From positions 57,057-121,056 of the forward strand of contig JAHHRU010000006.1 of NCBI GenBank assembly GCA_020025635.1: DNA of 64,000 nucleotides. Reading direction: 5' to 3'. A model generated the notes under the pieces. That model did not search any database, was not told the origin of the DNA, and saw nothing but the letters and a program-made list of their open reading frames with translations. Both the position numbers and the translations under genes were made by a program. The stretch comes from Allofournierella sp. (lineage in GTDB: Bacteria; Bacillota; Clostridia; Oscillospirales; Ruminococcaceae). Positions 1-8,219 of this stretch are shown piece after piece (position 1 is the first letter of the stretch; the number at the start of each line of letters is the position of its first letter).

Positions 1-148
1 CCTTTCGGTGTTTCGATTCATTTACACGTTTTTGCGCGGGACACGCTCTTGTTTATATTTTTACCACAAAATCAAAAGCTGTGCAAGCGTATTTTTTATA
101 CACTCACACAGCTTTTTCTTGTTTCGCAGTGATTGGCCCAAAGCCCGG

Positions 149-1366
149 TCATGCGCCGGCAGCGGGGGCGGGCTCCGCTTCGGGCGCCGGCTGGGGTTCC
201 GGAGCAGGTTCACCTTCCGGGGCAGGCTGGGCTTCGGGTGTGGGCGCAGGGTCTGCGGCCGGCAGCTCCGGCAGGGGCTGTTCCGCACCGTCCTGCCCAA
301 GCAGTTTCAGGCTCTGGCCTTCCTGGCCGCCCCAGATGCCCAGATAAGTGCGGCCCGGTTCAATGTACAGCGCTTCTCCGGTTTCCTCCAAAAGGCGCAG
401 CGGCATCTGTGCGCCGCCCTTCTGCCAGCGGATCGGCTTTGCCCCGCCCTGGCACAGGTAAAGGCCCCTGCCCTCGGTCAGGGTGTATTCCTGGGTCACC
501 TTGTCATCCTTCAGGCCCGGCTTTGCCAAAATGAGCACCACATTTTTGAAACGTGCCGGCTCTTCCGGCTTTTTTTCGTCTGCCTGAGGCTGGCCGCCTT
601 CAAACATTTCATAGTGGCTCTCACCGTCATAAACCAGCTGCAGCTGGCGGCTGGTGCCGTAGCCCACCTCCAGGGTGCGTCCGTTTCCATTCTGGGGGGC
701 AGAGCCTTCGGCAAAATTGAAGAAGGAAGGGGTCTTGCCCTCCGGGCTCTGGCCGTAAAGCGCAAGGGCCCCCGGGATCAGATCCTTGTGGGTATACCAG
801 CCGTATTCGCTGGCATAAATGCCCCGGCGGGAAAGCTCGTAATCAAAGGCGGATACGCCCGCATAGTGGCCGTCCAGCGGCTGATAGGAGAATTTATTCA
901 GCAGGTTGGAGGAATAAACATCGCTGCCGTTGAACATGGGGATGGCCCCAAAGGGCATCACCATCTGCAAAAACAGGTCCCGGGCCGGGCCGACGGGGCC
1001 AGCCTTTTCCACCCCTTCCCAGCCTTCGAAAACGGCCATCAGGCGGCTGTTCTGCCCTTCGGTTCCGGCTTCGATCAGCATATCAGCCGAGCCGATGCCC
1101 CACTGGGGCCGGCATTCGGGGGTATTGTACAGCATGACCGCCACCGGCCGCTGCCCGGGAAAGCGCACAGCGCGCCCGGTGACCGGGCTGATGCCCTCCG
1201 GTGCGGGGGCAAGGCCCGCGCCCAGGGGTGCCTGGGTGGGGGCCGGCGTTTCAGGCACTGCCGTTTCCAAAGGCTGCTCCGGCTGAGAGGATGCCCCCGG
1301 CGCGGCGCAGCTTGCCAGCATCAGCGCCGCAAGCGTGATCGAAACAACTTTGAGGATGGCTTTCAT
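149..1366 (-). CDS. DUF3048 (YerB-like) lipoprotein, copy 1
   Basis: A 405-residue predicted lipoprotein. The N-terminus is a lipoprotein signal with Cys at residue 20 (LASC), followed by a Pro/Gln/Glu-rich linker. The core carries DUF3048 hallmarks: RPVAVMLYNTPECRPQWGIG, a SADMLIEAGTEG-type segment and an AVFEG strand. The C-terminus is a low-complexity Ala/Pro/Glu tail (AP-EGEPAPEPQP-like), which is unusual for the family. An upstream in-frame extension to 1513 was rejected, because AGGAGT sits correctly before the ATG at 1366. It is the last of three tandem paralogues on the minus strand. The family (B. subtilis YerB) has no firmly established biochemical role; membrane-anchored action outside the cell is inferred. 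Confidence 0.85.
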   Translation of the reverse strand: MKAILKVVSITLAALMLASCAAPGASSQPEQPLETAVPETPAPTQAPLGAGLAPAPEGISPVTGRAVRFPGQRPVAVMLYNTPECRPQWGIGSADMLIEAGTEGQNSRLMAVFEGWEGVEKAGPVGPARDLFLQMVMPFGAIPMFNGSDVYSSNLLNKFSYQPLDGHYAGVSAFDYELSRRGIYASEYGWYTHKDLIPGALALYGQSPEGKTPSFFNFAEGSAPQNGNGRTLEVGYGTSRQLQLVYDGESHYEMFEGGQPQADEKKPEEPARFKNVVLILAKPGLKDDKVTQEYTLTEGRGLYLCQGGAKPIRWQKGGAQMPLRLLEETGEALYIEPGRTYLGIWGGQEGQSLKLLGQDGAEQPLPELPAADPAPTPEAQPAPEGEPAPEPQPAPEAEPAPAAGA

Positions 1367-1392
1367 CAATGGGGTACTCCTTTTTTCGTCAA

Positions 1393-1424
1393 AACAGGGC
1401 CTGCCCGAAAAGGCAGGCCCCTGT
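1393..1424 (-). terminator. Hairpin between DUF3048 copies 2 and 1
   Basis: An AACAGGG-CCTGCC / GGCAGG-CCCTGTT stem with a CGAAAA-type loop lies directly after the stop of copy 2. On the minus strand the stem runs into GTTTTGACG, so the T-tract is modest. Partial read-through into copy 1 is likely, because I see no separate good promoter for copy 1. Confidence 0.6.
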
Positions 1425-1437
1425 TGGGATTTTAAAA

Positions 1438-2652
1438 TCAGTCTTCGCTTTCCTGGAAGGTCTCCTCGATGGGAGCCTCGGAGGTTTCGACCTTGCTTTC
1501 GTCGGCTTCCCACTTGAAACCGGGGATCTCGTCCTGGTCCACCACGGTCACATAGCTGGTGCCGCAGTTGATCTCAAGAGGCTCCTGGGTGTCAAAGGTG
1601 ACCAGGCGCAGGGCCTCCAGCGGGGTGCCCTTTTCCCAGCGGATGCGCTCGATCTTGCCGCCGTAGCAGTAATAGCCGACGCCGCCCCAGTTGTAAACGA
1701 CCTCCTGCAGGTCCTTTACTTCATGGCCGGGATAGGTGTGGATGTCGGTGAAGAGGATGATCAGGTTGTCAAAGGAGAGCTGCTTGCCATTGTTTTCGTC
1801 AATGGTGTCCATGTAGCTGCCCTTGGAGGAATAGAACTGGCCCATCTTGTACTGGCCCAGGGTGTCATCGTAATCAAAGCGGGTGCGGTAGCTGGCCGAA
1901 TGGCGGATGGTCACCCGGTCGGCCGCCGGGGATACACCGTCCTCCAGGAATTTGCCTTCGGGGATGTAGGCAGGGTCCCGGTAGTCCACAAAATCGAAGA
2001 AGGTGGAGTTGTAGGAGCGGCGGTCGTCCACCTCGTGGCGGGCAACATAGTCGGCAATGCGCTCACCGCTCATGTAAGCGGTGTGCTCGGTGTCCACGCC
2101 CTTGCCGGCCCAGTTCACACGGTTGCGGTTGCGGTAAAAGAGCTTGCCGTCAAAGCCGCCTTCCAGGTTCCACTCGTCGTAATCATAATCGGCAATATAC
2201 TGCTTCTGCACAACGCTCTGGCCGATGTGGGCATACAGCGGCTGGAACGGCAGCACCAGCTGGAAGAACTGGTCACGGGCAGAACGGATGGGGCCGATGT
2301 CCGGAATTTTGTTGTAATCATTGAACACAGCCATGAAACGGGTGATACCACCCTCGACCTTGATCTCAAACAGGATCTGGGCGTCCGAAAGGCCCCTCTG
2401 GGGGCGGCAGGTGGTGATGTTGTTCACCATCACCGCAGTGATGCGCTGGCCTTCGGGGTAATCCAGATTTTTTTCGTAGCCGGTCAGCACGTTGGGCTCA
2501 TAGGGCTCCGGTGTGGGTTCCGGCGTGGGGGCAGGGGTCGCCGCGGGGGTGCCTTTGTTGGGTGCTTTGGGGTCTGAACCGCTGCCGCCGCAGCCGGTCA
2601 GGGCACCGGCCATCACAGCCAGCACCAGAAGGATACTCATAATGCGTTTCAT
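1438..2652 (-). CDS. DUF3048 (YerB-like) lipoprotein, copy 2
   Basis: A 404-residue lipoprotein. The signal peptide ends at an LTGC lipobox (Cys 21), followed by a Pro/Thr/Glu spacer. DUF3048 N-terminal motifs are clear (ITAVMVNNITTCRPQRGLSDAQ, VEGGITRFMAVFND, IGPIRSARDQF), and the C-terminal DUF3048_C part contains YNWGGVGYYCYGG and a terminal SYVTVVDQD strand. A GAGGAAAG ribosome site precedes the ATG. It has its own promoter (TTGCGG-17-TATAAT). Copies 2 and 3 resemble each other more than copy 1. Function is not established for the family; a cell-envelope role is inferred only from the lipid anchor. Confidence 0.88.
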   Translation of the reverse strand: MKRIMSILLVLAVMAGALTGCGGSGSDPKAPNKGTPAATPAPTPEPTPEPYEPNVLTGYEKNLDYPEGQRITAVMVNNITTCRPQRGLSDAQILFEIKVEGGITRFMAVFNDYNKIPDIGPIRSARDQFFQLVLPFQPLYAHIGQSVVQKQYIADYDYDEWNLEGGFDGKLFYRNRNRVNWAGKGVDTEHTAYMSGERIADYVARHEVDDRRSYNSTFFDFVDYRDPAYIPEGKFLEDGVSPAADRVTIRHSASYRTRFDYDDTLGQYKMGQFYSSKGSYMDTIDENNGKQLSFDNLIILFTDIHTYPGHEVKDLQEVVYNWGGVGYYCYGGKIERIRWEKGTPLEALRLVTFDTQEPLEINCGTSYVTVVDQDEIPGFKWEADESKVETSEAPIEETFQESED

Positions 2653-2709
2653 GTGCTTTCCTCGAATTCTTTTTTATTCTTTCCCCCTAGCGGGGCCAGT
2701 ACCAATTTC

Positions 2710-2738
2710 ATTATAACAGCCGGCTGCCTTTGCCGCAA
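2710..2738 (-). promoter_or_regulatory. Promoter for DUF3048 copy 2
   Basis: Minus-strand TTGCGG (2733-2738), 17-bp spacer, TATAAT (2710-2715), about 60 bp before the start at 2652. Confidence 0.7.
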
Positions 2739-2757
2739 CCGAAAAGGCCGGTTTTGT

Positions 2758-3867
2758 TCAGTCTTCAAACGCTTGTTCCAGCGTTTTTCCGTCGATGCGG
2801 CAGTTTGCGATCTGGCCGTTGTCCACAACGGCCAGGTAGCTGGTGCCGGGGTTCACCTTGATGTCCACCTCACGCCCGTCGTTTCCAACGATGCGAAGAG
2901 GGCTTGCGGCATCCTCCTTGATCCAGCGCACCCGCTCGTAGCGGCCGCCGCACAGATAGATGCCCGCCCCCTGCTTTTCGTCGAACCTTACATGGGCAAG
3001 CACGCCGTCGGGGTATTTTTCAATGTTTGCAAACAGCAAAAACAGGTTGTCGGCCCCATACTGCCGGCCCCCGTCGGCCATATCCACCTGGGGCTGGTCA
3101 TATTGGCTTTTATAATAGCGGCCGTCCCCGGCATTGTAGGTAAAAAGCGAGTCTGCATAGCCGGAAAAGCGCAGATAAATTTCGTTTGCCTCGCCCCCTG
3201 CAAGCTCCCGTTTGGGCGCATCATACCGCACGAAATCGAAAACCGGGTTCGGCTCTGCCGCAAGGGCCGTATCCATTTTGTACTGCTCGGCCGCCTGGCG
3301 GAAGGTTTCGCCGTCGGTGTAAACGCAGTGCTCCTGGCCTTTGGTTTTGCGGCGCTCGGCATCGATCCAGTAATAGTTTTTGTATTTGCCGTCGATGCTT
3401 TTACTGTCTTCATATTTGTAGATTTCCAAAAAATCGCGGGCGGTGCTGGAAGCGCCGATGTGGGCATACAGGGTGTCCAGCGGCAGCATCAGCTGGATGT
3501 GCTGGTCCCGCGCGGAGCGCAGCGGGCCGACCACCGGCATTTTTTCATAATCCCGGTAAACCGCCATCAGGCGGGTGATGCCGCTTTCGGTCACGATCTC
3601 GTAAACAAGGTCGGCCGAGTTGATGCCGCTCTGCGGCCAGGCCACCCGCACATTGTTCACCATAACGGCAAGGCCCCGGCGCCCTTCGGGATAGCCCTCC
3701 CACTTGGGCAGGCCGGTATAGGGGTTCACATCGTCAAAGACCTCATACCGCACCGTGGGCAGCATCTGCGCCGGGCTTTTCTGGGGATCAGGCGTGTCGA
3801 TTTCGCCGCAGCCGCACAGCATGGCCGCCAGCACACAGGCCACTGCTGTTGATCGCATGGGTTTCAT
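2758..3867 (-). CDS. DUF3048 (YerB-like) lipoprotein, copy 3
   Basis: A 369-residue predicted lipoprotein with a short signal ending LCGC (Cys 18 or 20). The DUF3048 core is complete: LAVMVNNVRVAWPQSGINSADLVYE, SGITRLMAVYRD, VGPLRSARDQHIQ, then a GIYLCGG segment and a final SYLAVVDNG strand. It is first in transcriptional order of the three tandem paralogues and has its own promoter (TTTACA-17-TATTAT). It lacks the long acidic or proline tails of the other copies. The family assignment is strong; the cellular role is unknown. Confidence 0.87.
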   Translation of the reverse strand: MKPMRSTAVACVLAAMLCGCGEIDTPDPQKSPAQMLPTVRYEVFDDVNPYTGLPKWEGYPEGRRGLAVMVNNVRVAWPQSGINSADLVYEIVTESGITRLMAVYRDYEKMPVVGPLRSARDQHIQLMLPLDTLYAHIGASSTARDFLEIYKYEDSKSIDGKYKNYYWIDAERRKTKGQEHCVYTDGETFRQAAEQYKMDTALAAEPNPVFDFVRYDAPKRELAGGEANEIYLRFSGYADSLFTYNAGDGRYYKSQYDQPQVDMADGGRQYGADNLFLLFANIEKYPDGVLAHVRFDEKQGAGIYLCGGRYERVRWIKEDAASPLRIVGNDGREVDIKVNPGTSYLAVVDNGQIANCRIDGKTLEQAFED

Positions 3868-3900
3868 GGTTCTACCCCCTTAAAACGTCTGATAACTATT

Positions 3901-3929
3901 ATAATACTCAATTCCCGCGCCTTTGTAAA
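3901..3929 (-). promoter_or_regulatory. Promoter for DUF3048 copy 3
   Basis: Minus-strand TTTACA (3924-3929), 17-bp spacer, TATTAT (3901-3906). Confidence 0.55.
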
Positions 3930-4031
3930 CACTTTGTAATTTTCTGTCGATGTTTTTTAAATTTTCCCCGCCCGGCGGCCCCTGTTTTTTCCGGGATTTT
4001 GCCCCATTTATTATTTTTTCTTTTTTATGTA

Positions 4032-4060
4032 TTGACAAGCGGCCAAATGCTTGTTATACT
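4032..4060 (+). promoter_or_regulatory. Promoter for tRNA-Lys
   Basis: A perfect TTGACA (4032-4037), 17-bp spacer and TATACT (4055-4060), 22 bp before the mature tRNA 5' end. Confidence 0.85.
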
Positions 4061-4082
4061 TGGAGAGCTGTTAAAGCAGCGT

Positions 4083-4158
4083 GAGCCATTAGCTCAGTCG
4101 GCAGAGCACCTGACTTTTAATCAGGGTGTCCGGGGTTCGAATCCCCGATGGCTCACCA
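4083..4158 (+). tRNA. tRNA-Lys (anticodon TTT)
   Basis: A full cloverleaf. The acceptor stem GAGCCAT pairs with ATGGCTC, and the D-arm contains AGCTCAGTCGGCAGAGC. The anticodon stem CCTGA/TCAGG encloses loop CTTTTAA with TTT at positions 34-36. The T-arm is GGGTTCGAATCCC, and the discriminator A is followed by an encoded CCA. It is transcribed alone from a consensus promoter and ends at a tight hairpin terminator three bases after CCA. Confidence 0.97.
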
Positions 4159-4160
4159 TG

Positions 4161-4191
4161 CCCCGTTCTTCGGAACGGGGCTTTTCTTTTT
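4161..4191 (+). terminator. Terminator of tRNA-Lys
   Basis: CCCCGTTC-TTCG-GAACGGGG, a perfect 8-bp stem with a UUCG tetraloop, followed by a T-rich run. Confidence 0.92.
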
Positions 4192-4277
4192 GCTGGCCAT
4201 ATTTTCCAAAATCCTTTTGCCGGCCGGGCAGATGTGTTATACTCTTTTCAAGACCTGAAACAGCGGAGGAACAAAAA

Positions 4278-5204
4278 ATGAGCATGATCGTGATCGGCGC
4301 ATCCTTTGTGGATATCAAGGGCTTCCCTTATGACGCCTATCTCCCCACCGGCCGCAATGTGGGCCGCATTGAATACATTCACGGCGGCGTTGCCCGCAAT
4401 GTGGTGGAGGACATTGCCAACGCCGAGCTGCGCCCCACCTATCTTGGCATTGTGGATGACAGCCCCATGGGCGAGGCGGTGCGGGCAAAGCTTGCCCGCC
4501 ACAAGGTGAATGTGGATTACACCCTCACCGTGCCCGACGGAATGGGCACCTGGCTGGCCGTGTTCGACAACAACGGCGATGTGGCCGGCTCCATTTCAAA
4601 GCGCCCCAACATGATGCCGCTGGCCGGCCTTTTGGACGAAAAGGGCGATGAGATCTTTGCAAAGGCCGACTCGGCAGTGCTGGAGGTGGACCTGGAAAAG
4701 GAGATCGTTCAGCGGGTGGTGGACCTTGCCGAAAAGCACAAAGTAAAGCTGTTCGGCGTGGTTTCCAACATGAGCATTGCTGTGGAGCGGCGGGACTTTC
4801 TGCAGCATTTCAGCTGCTTTATCTGCAACCAGCAGGAGGCGGGCCTTTTGTTTTTGGATGATTACACCCAGAAGACCCCGGTCCAGCTTCAGCGCATTTT
4901 GCAGGACAAGATCCGCGCGGCCCACATTCACTCCATGGTCATCACCCTGGGCGCTCAGGGCGCCGTTTATGCCGACTGCGAGGGCCAGAGCGGCTACTGC
5001 CCGGCCCGCAAAGTGCATGTAAAGGACACCACCGGCGCAGGCGACGCCTTCTGTGCGGGCGTTTCCATCGGCCTTACCTACGGCAAGACCCTGCCCCAGG
5101 CCATCGACATCGGCTCGATGCTGGCGGCTTCGGTGATCTCCTCTTCGGAAAACGTCTGCCCCCGTTTCCTGCCCCAGGAGCTGGGCCTGGATGTAACGAT
5201 CTGA
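4278..5204 (+). CDS. PfkB-family carbohydrate/nucleoside kinase
   Basis: A 308-residue ribokinase-fold kinase. PfkB signature 1 is seen as GGVARNVVEDIANA near residues 33-46, and signature 2 as DTTGAGDAFCAG near residues 253-264, containing the anion-hole GAGD with the catalytic Asp. The overall spacing and the short N-terminus resemble pseudouridine or ribokinase-type members, but substrate cannot be assigned from sequence alone. The start was chosen at 4278 because GCGGAGGA lies 8 bases upstream; an open frame further upstream runs through the tRNA and is not real. A weak promoter (TTTGCC-16-TATACT, 4216-4243) precedes it. The next gene follows after 19 bp. Confidence 0.88.
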   Translation: MSMIVIGASFVDIKGFPYDAYLPTGRNVGRIEYIHGGVARNVVEDIANAELRPTYLGIVDDSPMGEAVRAKLARHKVNVDYTLTVPDGMGTWLAVFDNNGDVAGSISKRPNMMPLAGLLDEKGDEIFAKADSAVLEVDLEKEIVQRVVDLAEKHKVKLFGVVSNMSIAVERRDFLQHFSCFICNQQEAGLLFLDDYTQKTPVQLQRILQDKIRAAHIHSMVITLGAQGAVYADCEGQSGYCPARKVHVKDTTGAGDAFCAGVSIGLTYGKTLPQAIDIGSMLAASVISSSENVCPRFLPQELGLDVTI

Positions 5205-5223
5205 TTGTTTGGGGGTGTTTCGC

Positions 5224-5808
5224 ATGAATGCGGACGATTACGAGGAAGGCTCTGTTTTCAAGGGGCTTTCTCTTGAGTGGGAAGTGCTCACCGATCTTGA
5301 ATTTTCCGGCTGCCGGTTCGAGGGCTGCACCCTGGAGCACACAAGGCTTGTGCGCTGCCGCTTTGAAAGCTGCACCTTTTCCGGCTGCCGTGCCGCAGAG
5401 CTGGACTGCAAGGACAGCATCCTGCTGGACTGTGCCTTTGAAAACTGCCACCTCACCGGCATCAACTGGGACGCCCTTTGCGGCGGCGGCTTCATGGCCC
5501 CCATTGAAACCCTGGACCACTGCCACCTGAAATACAACTATTTCACCGAAATGAACCTTTCCGGGTTCGATTTTTCCGGCAGCGAGATCCTGTCCTCCCT
5601 GTTTGCCGACTGCGATCTTTCCAAGAGCAAATTCAACCTCTGCCCGCTGGAACAAACCGAGTTTTTCCGCTGTGACCTGACTGGGGCGGATTTCCGGCAG
5701 GCCGCCGGATACCGGATCGACCTGGAAACCAACAAGCTGAAAAAAGCCCGGTTTTCCTTTCCCGAGGTGGTCGATCTCCTGAACGGGCTGGGCATTCGCA
5801 TCGACTGA
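5224..5808 (+). CDS. Pentapeptide-repeat protein (McbG/Qnr-like fold)
   Basis: A 194-residue soluble protein made largely of pentapeptide repeats with F/L at the central position and Cys-rich flanks (FSGCRFEGCTLEHTRLVRCRFESC and similar), interrupted once near residues 85-105. This builds the right-handed quadrilateral beta-helix of the family. Qnr and McbG relatives mimic DNA and protect gyrase, but most pentapeptide proteins have unknown roles, so no resistance function is claimed. ATG at 5224 was preferred because GGGGGTG precedes it. It is probably co-transcribed with the kinase and ends at a strong bidirectional terminator. Confidence 0.82.
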   Translation: MNADDYEEGSVFKGLSLEWEVLTDLEFSGCRFEGCTLEHTRLVRCRFESCTFSGCRAAELDCKDSILLDCAFENCHLTGINWDALCGGGFMAPIETLDHCHLKYNYFTEMNLSGFDFSGSEILSSLFADCDLSKSKFNLCPLEQTEFFRCDLTGADFRQAAGYRIDLETNKLKKARFSFPEVVDLLNGLGIRID

Positions 5809-5851
5809 AAAAGCGGGACACACCCCCAAAAAGGGTGTGCCCCGCTTTTGT
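5809..5851. terminator. Bidirectional terminator between pentapeptide and MATE genes
   Basis: A near-perfect AAAGCGGG-CACACCC / GGGTGTG-CCCGCTTT stem. A-runs on the left and T-runs on the right serve the two convergent genes. Confidence 0.88.
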
Positions 5852-7198
5852 TTATTCGTTTCGTTTCAAGTGCCGGTAATACCCGATGCCCACCGCATCG
5901 GCCAAAAACCAGCCGATGGGCACCGACCACCAGATGCCCGCCACCCCAATGGCCGGGATGGCCGAAAGCCCGTAGGCCAGGGCCACACGGGTGCCCAGCG
6001 AAATAACGGTGAGCACCAGCGACATCCCCGGCCTGTGCACGGCCCGATACAGGCCATACAGCAAAAACAACACCCCGATGCCGCAGTAAAACGCCCCCTC
6101 GATGCGCAGATACTGGGTGCCGATGGCAAGGATCTGGGTTTCCTCGGCCGGGATGAAAATGCCCAGAAGCGGCTTTGCAAACACCCACACCAGCGCCGAA
6201 ACCGCCAGGCTGAACAGAACCGCCGTGCGGGCCGCACTGGAAATGCCCTTTTGGATGCGCTCCGGCTTTTTGGCCCCGTGGTTTTGGGCCACAAAGGTGG
6301 AAAAGGCGTTCCCGAAATCCTGCACCGGCATATAGGCAAAGGAATCGATCTTCACCGCCGCGGCAAAGGCCGCCATAACCGCCGTGCCGAAGCTGTTCAC
6401 AAGGCCCTGCACCATCAGGATGCCGAAATTCATCACCGACTGCTGGGCGCAGGTGAGCAGCGAAAACTGCCCGATCTCCCGCACCAGCGGCCAGGAAAAG
6501 CGCATTTCCTGCCGCCGCACCCGAAGGGCCGGTACCCGCCGCAGGGTATAGGCCATCAGCCCCAGGCCTGAGCCCCACTGGGCGGCCACGGTTGCCCAGG
6601 CGGCCCCGGCAATGCCCCAGTGAAAAACCAGCACGAACAAAAGGTCCAGCGCCACGTTCAAAAGGGATGCCGCCCCCAGAAACACCAGCGGTGTGCGGGA
6701 GTCGCCCACCGCCCGCAGGATGCTTGCATAGAAATTGCACAAAAAGGTGGCCGCAATGCCCCAGAAAACGCCCCACAGATAGGCCCGCATATCCGCATAC
6801 ACATTGGCCGGCACCTTGAGCGCATGCAGGATGGGGTCGATGCCAAGGAACACGCCGGCTTGCAGCAAAACGGCCAGCCCGCCGATGAGCACGAACGACA
6901 CAAAAATGCCCGAGCGCATCTTTTGGGCCTGCCCGGCCCCGTACTGGATGGAAAAAAACGCCCCGCTGCCCATGCAGAGCCCCAGCAAAACCGAGGTGAG
7001 GAAGGTCATGAGGCTGTAAGAGGAGCCCACCGCCGCCAGCGCATCCGCACCCAGATACCGGCCCACGATGAGGGTATCGGCAATGTGATAAAGCTGCTGA
7101 AGCAGGTTCCCGGCGATCATGGGCAGTGCAAACCGAAGCATGGTGGCCGTGATGGGCCCTGCTGTCAGGTCCGGCGGGGTATGGGCAGTGCGGGTCAT
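5852..7198 (-). CDS. MATE-family multidrug/sodium antiporter
   Basis: A 448-residue polytopic membrane protein with about 12 hydrophobic segments in two similar halves. The N-terminal MATE signature is present: LTAGPITATMLRFALPMIAGNLLQQLYHIADTLIVGRYLG. It is typical of the Clostridia MepA/DinF-like group that exports cationic drugs or metabolites with Na+ or H+ import; the substrate is unknown. The start at 7198 is supported by AAAGGAG; the longer open frame runs past the promoter. Its promoter is TTGCAA-17-TATACT (7257-7285). It is monocistronic and convergent with the pentapeptide gene. Confidence 0.9.
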   Translation of the reverse strand: MTRTAHTPPDLTAGPITATMLRFALPMIAGNLLQQLYHIADTLIVGRYLGADALAAVGSSYSLMTFLTSVLLGLCMGSGAFFSIQYGAGQAQKMRSGIFVSFVLIGGLAVLLQAGVFLGIDPILHALKVPANVYADMRAYLWGVFWGIAATFLCNFYASILRAVGDSRTPLVFLGAASLLNVALDLLFVLVFHWGIAGAAWATVAAQWGSGLGLMAYTLRRVPALRVRRQEMRFSWPLVREIGQFSLLTCAQQSVMNFGILMVQGLVNSFGTAVMAAFAAAVKIDSFAYMPVQDFGNAFSTFVAQNHGAKKPERIQKGISSAARTAVLFSLAVSALVWVFAKPLLGIFIPAEETQILAIGTQYLRIEGAFYCGIGVLFLLYGLYRAVHRPGMSLVLTVISLGTRVALAYGLSAIPAIGVAGIWWSVPIGWFLADAVGIGYYRHLKRNE

Positions 7199-7256
7199 GG
7201 AAGTTCTCCTTTTGTGTTTTTGATGGCCCCCCCTTTGGGGCAGGAAGCTGTTTTTC

Positions 7257-7285
7257 AGTATAGCCCTGTTTTGCCCGGTTTGCAA
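7257..7285 (-). promoter_or_regulatory. Promoter for the MATE gene
   Basis: Minus-strand TTGCAA (7280-7285), 17-bp spacer, TATACT (7257-7262). Confidence 0.7.
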
Positions 7286-7296
7286 GAAATTTGAGC

Positions 7297-7340
7297 GGAA
7301 AAAGCGGCCCCTTCTGCCGTTTTGGGCGAAGGGGCCGCTT
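7297..7340 (-). terminator. Terminator of the Bax-inhibitor-like gene
   Basis: AAGCGGCCCCTTC / GAAGGGGCCGCTT stem (7302-7340). On the minus strand it is followed by a T-run. Confidence 0.88.
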
Positions 7341-7359
7341 GTGCGTTTTTCTCTCGAAA

Positions 7360-8097
7360 TCAGTTGTTCCGGTTGCGGGCAAAAAGCCGCAGGATATACA
7401 AAAACAGGTTGATGAAGTCCAGATACAGCTCCAGCGCCGCATACACCGAAGCCTTTTTGGCCAGCTGCTCATTGCCCGCATAGGCAAAATAGGCGGCCTT
7501 GATCTTCTGGGTGTCGTATGCGGTGTAGCAGGCAAACAGAACGATGCCGGCGCAGCACATCAGGATATTCACCCCGCCGATGAACATGCCCACCACGTTT
7601 ACGATCAGCATGGCGATGAGGCCGAAGAACAAAGGCTTTGCCCAGCCGCTGATGTCCCGCTTGGTCAGGTAGCCGTAGCCGGCCATGATGCCGAAGTAAA
7701 GGGCCGTTGCGCCAAAGGCCAGCACCAGGTCGAACAGATCGAACAGGTAAAAATAGCTGCTGAACACTACGCCGTTGAGGGCCGCATAGGCAAAGAACAT
7801 TCCCCGGGCGCCCTGCACGCTGATGCTGCGGATGCGTGCTGACATGGTGATCACCACCGCAAACTCGGCAATGGCCAGCAGCACAAACGCAAAGGGCAGC
7901 GTGATGAGCATTGCCGAAAGGCCGGTGGCATAAAACACCAGAGCGGTCACAAAGGTAAGGCCCAGGCCCGCAAACATCCAGCCAAAGGTTTTGGTGGTGT
8001 AGCTGCTCAGGGTTTCGTACTGAAACGCGCCCCGGGCATTCTGGTTTGCGTAAACAGTGCCGGTTTCACAGCCTTGGTTGTAGTTGTAATCATTCAT
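7360..8097 (-). CDS. Bax inhibitor-1/YccA (LFG/TMBIM) family membrane protein
   Basis: A 245-residue protein. A hydrophilic N-terminus (Asn/Tyr-rich, about 40 residues) is followed by seven hydrophobic segments and ends ALELYLDFINLFLYILRLFARNRNN. The penultimate helix motif CYTAYDTQKIK carries the conserved Asp of the BI-1 di-aspartyl sensor (YDTQ). Bacterial relatives (YetJ, YccA) act as pH-sensitive Ca2+ leak channels or modulate FtsH. The start at 8097 has AAAGGAACT upstream and excludes a 24-codon extension lying in the promoter. It is divergent from hemW with interleaved promoters. Confidence 0.9.
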   Translation of the reverse strand: MNDYNYNQGCETGTVYANQNARGAFQYETLSSYTTKTFGWMFAGLGLTFVTALVFYATGLSAMLITLPFAFVLLAIAEFAVVITMSARIRSISVQGARGMFFAYAALNGVVFSSYFYLFDLFDLVLAFGATALYFGIMAGYGYLTKRDISGWAKPLFFGLIAMLIVNVVGMFIGGVNILMCCAGIVLFACYTAYDTQKIKAAYFAYAGNEQLAKKASVYAALELYLDFINLFLYILRLFARNRNN

Positions 8098-8140
8098 AGA
8101 ATTCAGTTCCTTTCTGTGTATGACTATAATTATACTATCT

Positions 8141-8169
8141 AGTATAACTCCGTTTGTAAATAAATTCAA
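8141..8169 (-). promoter_or_regulatory. Promoter for the Bax-inhibitor-like gene
   Basis: Minus-strand TTGAAT (8164-8169), 17-bp spacer, TATACT (8141-8146). It overlaps the opposing hemW promoter. Confidence 0.65.
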
Positions 8170-8182
8170 AATCTTTTATAAT
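8154..8182 (+). promoter_or_regulatory. Promoter for hemW
   Basis: TTGTAA (8154-8159), 17-bp spacer, TATAAT (8177-8182). Confidence 0.75.
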
Positions 8183-8219
8183 AGGTTTGTGAAAATCCCG
8201 CAAAAGGAGGGTCCCTTTC

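Noticed and set aside
1..148. A gene at the left edge
   Set aside because: No frame with a ribosome site or recognisable protein; it is probably just the downstream region of the first DUF3048 gene.
4121..5225. Extended reading of the PfkB gene through the tRNA
   Set aside because: Its frame upstream of 4278 crosses the tRNA and its terminator; the ribosome site supports 4278.
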